From CAWAND01 sp963783335 (lineage in GTDB: Bacteria; Chloroflexota; Anaerolineae; Anaerolineales; E44-bin32): a stretch of 64,000 bases of DNA. Positions 51,550-59,527 of the stretch are shown one piece after another (position 1 is the stretch's first letter; every line of letters starts with the position of its first letter). The DNA is taken from the NCBI GenBank assembly GCA_963783335.1, contig CAWAND010000010.1, forward strand, positions 620,001 to 684,000, written 5' to 3'. A model generated the notes under the pieces. That model was not told the DNA's origin. It did no database searches and saw nothing but the letters and a program-made list of their open reading frames with translations. The translations under genes were made by a program, and so were the position numbers.

Positions 51550-52929
51550 TCATGGAAGCCAATCCGGCGCATACGCGTCTTGGGCAATGACCTGCAGTTC
51601 GTTCTCATCCGGACGCCAAACATAGACATCGGGAGGCGCTTCGAGCAACTCCAGCGAGACCCCCTGGAGCAGAAGCGCGTCTCCCCACGCGTTCCAAGCC
51701 GGCCCTCCGAAGGCTGTCCCCGCTTGAGCGGCAACCGGGGTCAGGTCCGACCCATCCGGATGAACGATCCAGATCCCGCGCGCCAGTCCTCCCCCGGGCC
51801 GGCGCGCGCTGACGGCGATCCAATCGTTGGCGGGTGACCAGACTGGGCTTCCGGCATCCACCAGTCCGTCGAGGGACAAGGATGTCGTCTCTCCTGTGGC
51901 CGCGTTTATGAGGTACAACGTCCCTACCGGGGGGGCTTGCGATATGTCGAGCACGCTGGCCACCATCCTGGTCCCGTCCGGCGACCAACTCCCCACCAAA
52001 CCATTCAGGGTGTGGAAGCTGAAATCGTGACCGGATTCGTAGCTGTGCAACCGCATCGTCTTATTGCCAAGATCAAAGAAGCCCACTTGCATCCCGTCCG
52101 ACGACCAAACCGGATCTTTCGCCTGCAGCTGCGGGTCGTCCAGCAGCCGGACCGGCTCGCCTCCCGCAAGCGGAAGCACCCATACCACGGATGAACCCTC
52201 CCGCCCGACGCGTGTATAGGCCAAATGGGTCCGATCGGGCAACCAGACGGGATCAACGCAATCGTCACCACCGCACTGGGTGCGCTGGATCGGATCAGAA
52301 CCACTCATGTCGAGCGTCCAGACATCGTGCCCTCCCGCATCGTTCGCCATCACAAGAGCCAGCTGGTCACCCCCCGGTGAAACGCTGAAGTCGGTCAGGC
52401 CATGGTCACCTGGAAAGAGGGTTTGGGGCGAGCCGTCGACGTGGTCTGCGGAGACCATCAATGCATGCGGTGGTTGGCTCGGCGTGAGGAAGATCGCCCT
52501 CGGTGGGCGAATCTGGTACGTCCAGTTCGCACCTTCATCTAGCCGTTGCGATCCGTCTCGTGAGCGAACTCCGGCCTCCAAAGTGACCGTAACCTGCTGG
52601 CCCCTCGGAAACGGGACAACGGGGGCGAACCGGACGATGTTGCCTTCGGCCCAGAAGAACCCTTGCGCTGTGGGTGTGACGGTCAAGTGGTCTTCGACAC
52701 TGGCCATATCGGCGGGGTAGTTGAAAACGAAATTAATACTTCCGGTGGCCGTGCCGTCGGATCCGTCCTCAGGGGACGTCGAGACCAAGGCAAACCTGCC
52801 AGGCGGCGTGGCCTGAGGGATCCCTCGTTCAGCCACGAATCGGGCCAGCCCAGCCAGACCCAGGCCCAGCGCCAGGCCCACGCCGACCAGGAGAAGCAGA
52901 CGACGAGCCGTTGGCGACCAAGCGAGCAT
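51550..52929 (-). CDS. Membrane-anchored TolB-like beta-propeller protein
   Basis: A 459-residue protein. A membrane helix (LLLLVGVGLALGLGLAGLA) leads to an Ig-like domain (residues about 45-140) and a beta-propeller with repeated DPVW-type and WSPDG/WSSDG motifs. It stays on the outer face. Such TolB/WD-like domains bind ligands or proteins; no enzymatic residues are seen. The ATG at 52929 is preferred. Confidence 0.75.
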   Translation of the reverse strand: MLAWSPTARRLLLLVGVGLALGLGLAGLARFVAERGIPQATPPGRFALVSTSPEDGSDGTATGSINFVFNYPADMASVEDHLTVTPTAQGFFWAEGNIVRFAPVVPFPRGQQVTVTLEAGVRSRDGSQRLDEGANWTYQIRPPRAIFLTPSQPPHALMVSADHVDGSPQTLFPGDHGLTDFSVSPGGDQLALVMANDAGGHDVWTLDMSGSDPIQRTQCGGDDCVDPVWLPDRTHLAYTRVGREGSSVVWVLPLAGGEPVRLLDDPQLQAKDPVWSSDGMQVGFFDLGNKTMRLHSYESGHDFSFHTLNGLVGSWSPDGTRMVASVLDISQAPPVGTLYLINAATGETTSLSLDGLVDAGSPVWSPANDWIAVSARRPGGGLARGIWIVHPDGSDLTPVAAQAGTAFGGPAWNAWGDALLLQGVSLELLEAPPDVYVWRPDENELQVIAQDAYAPDWLP

Positions 52930-53035
52930 GAGCGGCCTTCTTCCTCGAACCAAGCCGGATCTTACGAAGGATACGCCAAAATTGCCCCATCATTTGCTAC
53001 ACTTGCCGAAGTCCGCCGAGGATCAGGAGCAACTT

Positions 53036-54103
53036 ATGGAATTTCTGAACTACGTAGTTTATGGCAATCCTCTTGACCGTTGGGCGCTGGCACTGGCGGC
53101 AACCGTCGTCTTGGCGCTCGTTCTCCGACTCGTGCTTCGCCTCGTGCAGCGCCGGATCAAAAGGCTCGCCGATAGGACCAGAACCGGGATAGACGATTTG
53201 GTGGTTGATCTCTTTCGGCGAACCAAGTGGTGGTTCCTGGGTCTTGAATCCGCCTATGTCTCCACCATCCTTCTCAACCTGCCCGACGCCACCGATCAAG
53301 CGCTGCGCACGACAGCCATGCTCGTCCTTTTGTTTCAAGGCGGCTTCTGGGGGGTCGCCCTGCTTGACTATGTCATTCGCACGCGGCTCGACAGAGAGAA
53401 GGCCGAGCAAGATGCTGCCGGCACCACCACCGTCAGTGCCCTCGGCTACGTCGCCAGGGTCGCCTTGTGGGTGGTTGTGCTGCTGCTCATCCTGCAGAAC
53501 GCCGGGGTCGAAGTCACGGCCCTTATCGCCAGCCTCGGCGTCGGCGGTGTGGCCGTCGCCTTGGCGCTCCAGAACATCTTGGGGGACTTGTTCGCGTCTC
53601 TGGCGATGGTCCTCGACAAGCCCTTCGTCCTGGGCGATTTCATCATCGTCGGCGACTACATGGGCACAGTCGAAAACATCGGGCTCAAGACCACCCGCAT
53701 CCGCAGCCTGTCTGGCGAACAGATCGTGTTCTCAAACTCCGATCTGCTCAACAGCCGCGTCCGCAACTACAAACGCATGTTCGAACGGCGGGTGGTCTTC
53801 GGATTTGGCGTGACCTACGACACAGCGGCAGACACATTGTCCAAGATTGGCGAGTGGGTCAAGCAGATCATCGAAGGTCTGGATCAAACCCGGTTTGATC
53901 GCGCCCACTTCAGCAGCTTCGGCGATTCTGCGCTCAACTTCGAGATTGTGTACTATGTCCTCAACTCCGACTACAACGTGTACATGGACATCCAGCAGGC
54001 CATCAACCTCGCTTTGGTGCGCCGATTTGATGCCGAGAGTATCGAGTTTGCCTTCCCGACACAGACCATCTACCTCTCAAGCAGCGGGGAAGCTCCCGCC
54101 TGA
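53036..54103 (+). CDS. MscS-family mechanosensitive channel
   Basis: A 355-residue small-conductance channel. Four membrane segments, with the pore helix VTALIASLGVGGVAVALALQNILGDLFASL rich in Gly/Ala, precede the beta domain FVLGDFIIVGDYMGTVENIGLKTTRIRSLSGEQIVFSNSDLL and a C-terminal alpha/beta domain. It releases solutes on osmotic downshock. A caggag site precedes the ATG and TACACT lies about 35 bases upstream. The IS element starts just after it. Confidence 0.92.
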   Translation: MEFLNYVVYGNPLDRWALALAATVVLALVLRLVLRLVQRRIKRLADRTRTGIDDLVVDLFRRTKWWFLGLESAYVSTILLNLPDATDQALRTTAMLVLLFQGGFWGVALLDYVIRTRLDREKAEQDAAGTTTVSALGYVARVALWVVVLLLILQNAGVEVTALIASLGVGGVAVALALQNILGDLFASLAMVLDKPFVLGDFIIVGDYMGTVENIGLKTTRIRSLSGEQIVFSNSDLLNSRVRNYKRMFERRVVFGFGVTYDTAADTLSKIGEWVKQIIEGLDQTRFDRAHFSSFGDSALNFEIVYYVLNSDYNVYMDIQQAINLALVRRFDAESIEFAFPTQTIYLSSSGEAPA

Positions 54104-54144
54104 CCCCGTCTGGTGCACCAATATGGTCCGCTGAATAAGTCCAG

Positions 54145-55250
54145 ATACATGTGAGACAGTAGCGAAGGAAAACAATTGGAGCCATCCTTGAGTGCGCTGA
54201 ACACGAAAGGAGGCTCCAATGCGGATAGTAGGACTACCCAGCCCATTTTACTATGCTTCCCAAATCCGACCTGTCGAGATGAGCGAAAATGGGCGGCAGT
54301 GATTGTGGCGGCTGAAAGCCTGGGAGCGACTGCGAGCGGAGGGGTTTTGCGCCCAGAAAGCGGCCGACATTCTGAAGGTGCCACGATCCACGTTGTACCG
54401 CTGGCAGAAGAGGGTAGATCAGCGGGGCTTGATCGGCCTGGAAGACGGGGATCGGCGGCCGAAGCGGGTGCGGCGACCGCAGTGGAGCCCGGAGTTGGCG
54501 GAAGCGGTGTTGGCGTTGCGGGAGAGGCACCCGGGGATGGGGAAGGAGAAGCTGTGGGTGCTGCTGCGGCGGCAGGGGATGTATACATCGATCTCCACCG
54601 TGGGACGGATCCTGAAACGATTGAAGGCTCGCGGCGTCTTGCGAGAGCCACCCCGGAACGGGATCACAAAGCGGAAACGCCGCCTGATACGCCCCTACGC
54701 CACCCGCAAGCCCAAGTCGTACCAGGCAAAGCAACCGGGGGATCTGGTGCAGGTGGACACCCTGGATGTGCGTCCGCTGCCGAACGTTCACTTCAAGCAG
54801 TTCACCGCCCGGGATATGGTCTCGCGCTGGGACGTGATCGAAGCTTTCCGCAGCGCCACCGCCCGCAACGCCAGTCCGTTTCTGGATACCCTTATCGAGC
54901 GGTCTCCCTACCCGGTGAAGGCCGTCCAGGTCGACGGGGGCAGCGAGTTCCAGGCCGATTTCGAACTGGCGTGCGCCGAGAAGGGCCTCCGGCTCTTCGT
55001 CCTTCCGCCTCGATCCCCGAAGCTGAACGGTCACGTGGAGCTGGCCCAGCGCACACATACGGAAGAGTTCTATGATCTGGACATGGGGGAGCTGGACTTG
55101 AAGAGCGTGAATGCAGCCTTGCGGGAATGGGAAGACTTCTACAACGCCGTTCGACCCCATCATTCGCTTGATCTTAGAACACCTGCAGAGTACCTTTATG
55201 AAGACCACTCAAAGTTGGCTCCCATTCCAAAACCGTCTCATATGTCCTGA
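54145..55250 (+). mobile_element. IS481-like insertion sequence
   Basis: A transposase gene bounded by imperfect terminal repeats: ACATGTGAGACAGT at 54147-54160 and, reversed, ACATATGAGACGGT within 55231-55250 (12 of 14 matching). The right repeat overlaps the transposase stop codon. Outer ends and target duplications could not be fixed by eye. It separates the mscS-like gene from the sugar ABC operon. Confidence 0.7.
54219..55250 (+). pseudogene. IS481-family DDE transposase with one in-frame stop codon
   Basis: From the ATG at 54219, preceded by aaaggagg, the frame encodes 27 residues, then TGA (54300-54302), then continues without interruption to 55250. The rest holds a helix-turn-helix (FCAQKAADILKVPRSTLYRWQKR) and an rve integrase core with Asp in VQVDTLD, Asp in VDGGSEF and Glu in HVELAQRTHTEEFYD. 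The stop probably replaces an Arg codon (CGA) before LWRLKAWERL. Restart at the TTG at 54303 could still give a 315-residue protein, so loss of function is not certain. Confidence 0.75.
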
Positions 55251-55264
55251 ACGAATACATCCGC

Positions 55265-55294
55265 TTGACACGCCTTGTTTCCGGGCGATACAAT
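55265..55294 (+). promoter_or_regulatory. Promoter at the right end of the IS
   Basis: TTGACA at 55265-55270 and TACAAT at 55289-55294 with an 18-base spacer, only 15 bases beyond the transposase stop. It points toward the sugar ABC operon and would give a leader of about 520 bases. Confidence 0.6.
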
Positions 55295-55488
55295 GACTTC
55301 GCGGTTGTGCGCCGATACATCCGCCTGCACGTGAACCTACAATCGATTTACAGGCAGTACCAGCGGGTCTGGCAGCGGTTGCGTAGGTACCTCATCGCCG
55401 CTAGCCGGCGACCATCCGCTTGAGGGGCTTCTGGCGTGAGACTGAAGATTGCTGATTCGGCGCCCCTGATCCTGTTCATGACTTAGCA

Positions 55489-55577
55489 CCTATTGGGCCA
55501 TTTTCGGAACGCCGAACCGCCGCATCGGCTATCTATCTGACGGATATCCGCGCCCGTGACAAGTCTCACCCAATAGG
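55489..55577 (+). ncRNA. Candidate structured RNA element upstream of the sugar ABC operon
   Basis: CCTATTGGG at 55489-55497 pairs perfectly with CCCAATAGG at 55569-55577. Inside are three hairpins: TTCGG-AACG-CCGAA (55503-55516), GCCG-CAT-CGGC (55519-55529) and the palindrome CGGATATCCG (55541-55550). Together this is a closed multibranch shape of 89 bases. It matches no RNA family that I know; it could also be a repeat from the neighbouring IS. Confidence 0.4.
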
Positions 55578-55819
55578 CGGCTAGGCGGCCTCCCGGCCCA
55601 AACCGTGGCCACGTTTCACGAGAGTTTTAGAGGGACCGCTGGATTGATTTGTGGATTCCGTCACAATCGACGCGAAAACGAGGGCGTGCCCCACATTCTT
55701 TTCCCTGTGGGCACACCAATTGCCATTGCATTGGGAAGGAGGGACCCTCAAATCACATTAGACACACCGTCAAATCGATGAACTTAGTTCCACAACCATC
55801 CAATCCCTAGGAGGAGAAG

Positions 55820-57193
55820 ATGAAAAGAAAGCTCTTTGCGGTAGTCTCTCTGTTGATGGTGTTCGGCCTCATGCTCACCGCCTGCGGGCCGGCCGCCACC
55901 CAGGCACCGGCCCCGACCGAGGCGATGGCCCAGCCCACCGAGGCGATGGCCCAGCCCACCGAAGCAATGGCCCAGCCCACCGCCACCGAAGCCGCCATGA
56001 CGGGCGGTATCGACTGCACCGGCGTCAACTCGGGAGACACCCTGAGTGTGATGTACCAGTGGTCCGGCGCAGAAGAGGAAAAATTCAACACCATCGCCAA
56101 GCCGTTCGTGGATGCCTGCGGCGTGGCCATCAACGCCGAATCCACTCGCGATGCCGCCGTCCTCGACACACGCGTCAAGAGCACGCCGCCCGACGTGTTG
56201 TTCTGGCCATCGACGGCCATCATCAGCCTGTACGGGGACCAGATGAAGGACCTGTCGGCCCTCGGCGCCCACACGGACAACTATGCAGACTTCTGGGTCA
56301 GCGACGGCACGATGAATGGCAGCCTGCTGACTCTGCCGGCCAAGGCCGACATCAAGACCATCATCTGGTACAGCCCCACCCAGTTCGACGCTTTCGGCTA
56401 CAGCGTCCCCACCACCTTCAACGAGCTGAACACGCTGGTTGAGAAGATGGTGGCCGACGGCAACGTCCCGTGGTCGATGGGCTTCGAGAGTGGTGACGCT
56501 ACAGGTTGGACCGGTTCGGACTTCATCCAGGACCTGCTGCTGACCCAGCAGGGCCCCGAGTATGTCAAGGGCATCATCGACGGATCGGTCGCTTATGACG
56601 ACCAGGGCGTCCAGGATGCCTACGCCACGTACCAGAAGTGGGCCTCGGATCCGAAGTACACAGTTGGCGGCGCGACGGGCACAGTCAATACTGCCTTCCT
56701 CGATGCCATCTACCAGCCGTTCTCAGATCCGCCCCAATCCATGATGGTGAAACAGTCTGGATTTGCTGGCGGCGAGATCGTGAAGCAGTTTCCCGATCTC
56801 AAGTACGGCACCGACTTCGACTTCTTCCAGTTCCCTGGTGCGAAGGGCATGCAGGGCGGCGCGGACTACATGTTCGCCTTCGGAGACTCCCCGGCCGCCT
56901 CGGCGTTCGTGAAGTACATCACCAGCATGGAAGGCGGCAAGAACTGGGCCGCCGCCGGCTTCGACGAGTCCCCCAATGCGGGTGCCACGGGGAACTACCC
57001 CGACGAGCAGCTCTCGAAGAAATCCGAAATGCTGGCCAACGCTCAGGGCTTCACGCCTGACCTGGGCGACGTCTTGGGCAACCCATTTCAGTCTGCAGAA
57101 TGGAAGGCCATCATCAACGTGGTTCAGGGTGGAGATATCCCCACTGAACTCGCCGACGTGGCAGCTGCCCAAAAGGAGTCCCTCTCTCAATAG
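55820..57193 (+). CDS. Alpha-glucoside-type ABC transporter substrate-binding lipoprotein (AglE-like)
   Basis: A 457-residue family-1 solute-binding protein. Signal with lipobox LTAC, then a linker of three exact EAMAQPT heptads encoded by 21-bp tandem repeats, then the binding fold (LSVMYQWSGAEEEKFNTIAKPF, DVLFWPS, PTTFNELNTLVEKM, MFAFGDSPAASAFVKYI). This tethers the protein on the membrane face and binds oligosaccharides, probably alpha-glucosides. It heads the transporter operon; a terminator hairpin follows. Confidence 0.9.
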   Translation: MKRKLFAVVSLLMVFGLMLTACGPAATQAPAPTEAMAQPTEAMAQPTEAMAQPTATEAAMTGGIDCTGVNSGDTLSVMYQWSGAEEEKFNTIAKPFVDACGVAINAESTRDAAVLDTRVKSTPPDVLFWPSTAIISLYGDQMKDLSALGAHTDNYADFWVSDGTMNGSLLTLPAKADIKTIIWYSPTQFDAFGYSVPTTFNELNTLVEKMVADGNVPWSMGFESGDATGWTGSDFIQDLLLTQQGPEYVKGIIDGSVAYDDQGVQDAYATYQKWASDPKYTVGGATGTVNTAFLDAIYQPFSDPPQSMMVKQSGFAGGEIVKQFPDLKYGTDFDFFQFPGAKGMQGGADYMFAFGDSPAASAFVKYITSMEGGKNWAAAGFDESPNAGATGNYPDEQLSKKSEMLANAQGFTPDLGDVLGNPFQSAEWKAIINVVQGGDIPTELADVAAAQKESLSQ

Positions 57194-57207
57194 GGCTACC
57201 TGAAACT

Positions 57208-57240
57208 GAGGTGCCGGGGGTATACCCCCGGCACCTCTTT
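57208..57240 (+). terminator. Terminator-like hairpin between binding protein and permease genes
   Basis: Thirteen-base perfect arms GAGGTGCCGGGGG / CCCCCGGCACCTC around TATA, then TTT. Partial readthrough would give more binding protein than permease, as is usual in sugar ABC operons. Confidence 0.8.
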
Positions 57241-57280
57241 ATATGCAGTACCGGTCGGTCACCGCGCAGGAGGCTTGCCC

Positions 57281-58201
57281 ATGGCTAACACCCCTCAGAT
57301 TATGAAGCAGGGCCGGGTTGTTCCCTGGCTGTATGTCCTACCCGCACTTCTTGTGATCGCTATCTTCATCGTTTACCCCATGATCAACACGACCCAGCTG
57401 AGCTTGAGCGATCGCTCAGGCACCGGCTCGGCTGCCGAGGAATGTGTTCAAGGGCAGCCTTGCTGGGGCCCGCTCGAGAACTACCGCTATGCGCTGACCA
57501 ATCCTGAAATGACCACCGCCTTGCGCAACAACTTGCTGTGGTTGCTCATCATGGTTCCGTTCACCGTCGCCATCGGCTTAGCGGTGGCCGTGCTGGCGGA
57601 CCGCGTCTCCTACGAAAGCCTGGTCAAGTCGCTGATCTTCATGCCGATGGCGATTTCCTTCATCGGTGCCGGGGTAATATGGCGCTTCATGTACACCATT
57701 CAGACTGGGGCCAATGAGGCCCAAATCGGCGTACTCAACGCCGCCATCTCGAGCGTGGGCGGCCAGCCCGTTCCCTGGATGAGCACCCAACCGATCAACA
57801 ACTTCGCTTTGATGATGGTCGGTATCTGGCTTTGGGCCGGATTCAGCATGACGATTCTGTCCGCTGCCCTCAAGGGACTGCCGGGCGAAGTGCTGGAAGC
57901 GGCCAGGGTGGATGGAGCCACCGAGTGGCAGATGTTCTGGCTGGTGATGATCCCGATGATCATGCCTACGATCACCGTCGTCACCACCACACTCATCATC
58001 ATCGTCCTCAAAATCTTTGATATCGTCTTCGTCATGACCGGCGGCAACTTCGGCACCGAAGTCATCGCCAACCGCATGTTCAAGCTGATCGTAACCAATG
58101 TCGGACGGTCGACCGCCATCGCGGTTTTGCTCCTGGTGCTCACCATCCCGGTCATGTACTTCAACGTCAAACGCTTCCAGGAGCAGGAGGCGATGCGATG
58201 A
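57281..58201 (+). CDS. Sugar ABC transporter permease (AglF/MalF-like)
   Basis: A 306-residue permease with six membrane helices. WLYVLPALLVIAIFIVYPMI is helix 1; the EAA loop reads EVLEAARVDGATEWQMFWLVMIPMIMPTI. The periplasmic P1 loop carries SLSDRSGTGSAAEECVQGQPCWG, similar to AglF. It pairs with the next permease; start and stop overlap (ATGA). The ATG at 57281 has aggagg upstream. No ATPase gene is here, so a shared MsmK/MalK-type ATPase elsewhere is expected. Confidence 0.92.
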   Translation: MANTPQIMKQGRVVPWLYVLPALLVIAIFIVYPMINTTQLSLSDRSGTGSAAEECVQGQPCWGPLENYRYALTNPEMTTALRNNLLWLLIMVPFTVAIGLAVAVLADRVSYESLVKSLIFMPMAISFIGAGVIWRFMYTIQTGANEAQIGVLNAAISSVGGQPVPWMSTQPINNFALMMVGIWLWAGFSMTILSAALKGLPGEVLEAARVDGATEWQMFWLVMIPMIMPTITVVTTTLIIIVLKIFDIVFVMTGGNFGTEVIANRMFKLIVTNVGRSTAIAVLLLVLTIPVMYFNVKRFQEQEAMR

Positions 58202-59421
58202 AGCCCTTTTCCCGCCTCAATCGCTTCTTCAACAAGCTCCCCGTCCACCTGGCGCTTGTCGTGCTGGTGGTGATGTGGCTGGTCCCCACCTTTGGCGTCT
58301 TCATTACCTCCTTCCGCACACGCGAAGCCGTGCGCACGACCGGCTGGTGGACCGTGTTTCTGCCCAGTTCGCCCAAAGGCCAGCAGGAATACAACACCTA
58401 CTGTGCATCGTGCCACGGTTCGAACGGCGACGCCATTCCGCAGGCAAATCTGTCGGACCCCAAGGTGGTTGACCAATTCACCCGATCCGCCAGCTTGCTC
58501 GCGTTTCTGAAGAAGGACGTCAACGGGGGGCCGCATCTCAAGGACCCGCAGTTGCCCGAGAATCCGCGCGACGCGCAAGTCGTTCTCGCCCCGGTCTTGG
58601 ACTACATGCACATACTTGACGGAGAGACTTCAGCCACTGCCGGCTTGCACTTCACCCTACAAAACTACGCCGATGCGCTGGTGGGCTACAAGGGTACGGG
58701 CAACTACCTTAGTGACTGTCAACAATCCGTGCCAAGTACGCTGGCCAAATTCTCCTGCAATTTCTGGAAAGACTTACTCAACCCGGAGGGCATGGGGCAG
58801 GCCTTCCTGAACACGGTGGCCGTCGCCGTGCCGTCAGCTTTGCTCCCGATCTTGTTCGCGGGTTTCGCCGCCTACGCCTTTGCATGGATGGATTTCAAGG
58901 GCCGCCAATGGCTGTTCGCCCTCCTGGTTGGGCTTCAGGTTGTCCCCCTTCAGCTGGCACTCGTCCCGATCGCTCGGATGTACACCAGCGTCGGTCTGCA
59001 GGACACCTTCTTAGGCATCTGGTTGTTCCACACCGGCTTCGGCCTACCCTATGCCATCTATCTGATGCGCAACTTCATGGGGGGGCTTCCGAAGGAGGTG
59101 TTCGAATCGGTCTACATTGACGGTGCCAACCACTGGACGGCGTTCTGGCGGTTGGCCGTCCCGTTGTCCCTTCCCGCCATCGCCTCGCTGTGGATCTTCC
59201 AGTTCCTGTGGATCTGGAATGACTTCCTCGTGGCCAAGATCTTCCTCACAGGCCACCCGGTGCTCACCGTCCAGATCACCAATCTTATCGATCCGCGCGG
59301 TGGCAACTGGCATATCCTGACCGGCGCCGCCTTCCTGTCCTTCATCGTCCCCATGCTGGTCTTCTTCGGGCTGCAGCGCTTCTTCGTCCGCGGCATGCTG
59401 GCCGGCTCGGTCAAAGGGTAA
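58198..59421 (+). CDS. Sugar ABC transporter permease (AglG/MalG-like) with an embedded cytochrome c-like domain
   Basis: A 407-residue permease. After membrane helix 1 (VHLALVVLVVMWLVPTFGVF) the chain reads TSGWW-type TTGWWTVF and then, at residues 62-150, a c-type heme motif CASCH (Cys69, Cys72, His73) followed by helical sequence ending AQVVLAPVLDYM. Normal permease sequence resumes at FTLQNYADAL and continues with five helices and an EAA loop (VFESVYIDGANHWTAFWRLAVPLSLPAI). The insert lies in the extracytoplasmic P1 loop, the side where heme is attached. AglG homologs have a P1 insert too, but normally a beta-rich one. No clear distal Met is seen; His113 or Met137 could serve. Confidence 0.88.
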   Translation: MKPFSRLNRFFNKLPVHLALVVLVVMWLVPTFGVFITSFRTREAVRTTGWWTVFLPSSPKGQQEYNTYCASCHGSNGDAIPQANLSDPKVVDQFTRSASLLAFLKKDVNGGPHLKDPQLPENPRDAQVVLAPVLDYMHILDGETSATAGLHFTLQNYADALVGYKGTGNYLSDCQQSVPSTLAKFSCNFWKDLLNPEGMGQAFLNTVAVAVPSALLPILFAGFAAYAFAWMDFKGRQWLFALLVGLQVVPLQLALVPIARMYTSVGLQDTFLGIWLFHTGFGLPYAIYLMRNFMGGLPKEVFESVYIDGANHWTAFWRLAVPLSLPAIASLWIFQFLWIWNDFLVAKIFLTGHPVLTVQITNLIDPRGGNWHILTGAAFLSFIVPMLVFFGLQRFFVRGMLAGSVKG

Positions 59422-59457
59422 TCCCTGGGAAGATCGCCATCAGTCCCACACACTAAA

Positions 59458-59489
59458 GAGGCTGTCCATTCTGGGACAGCCTCATCTCT
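59458..59489 (+). terminator. Terminator after the sugar ABC operon
   Basis: Arms GAGGCTGTCC / GGACAGCCTC around six bases, followed by ATCTCTT, 37 bases after the second permease stop. Confidence 0.75.
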
Positions 59490-59527
59490 TAGAGCTCGCG
59501 GCTCAGCGCTCAGGCCTCAGCGCTTTG

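Larger units (their letters stand above)
55251..55819 (+). other. Long gene-free leader region of the sugar transporter operon
   Basis: The 569 bases between the IS and the binding-protein gene carry no convincing gene. A 120-base open stretch just after the IS (to about 55423) could be a relict of a disrupted gene. The region contains the promoter at 55265, a structured element at 55489-55577 and the palindrome CGTGGCCACG at 55604-55613. The last ten bases before the ATG include taggaggag, a strong ribosome site. Confidence 0.5.

Noticed and set aside
35395..54302. Genome-wide UGA reassignment as an explanation for in-frame TGA codons
   Set aside because: Many genes here end with TGA at family-typical C-termini, so UGA is a normal stop. 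Only a local, selenocysteine-type recoding or mutation can explain the two cases.
54234..55208. 324-residue open frame antisense to the transposase
   Set aside because: The transposase frame has the DDE motifs and repeats; the antisense has none.
55919..55985. Tandem repeats considered as CRISPR-like
   Set aside because: They are contiguous, in-frame and code for heptads in a lipoprotein linker; there are no spacers or cas genes.
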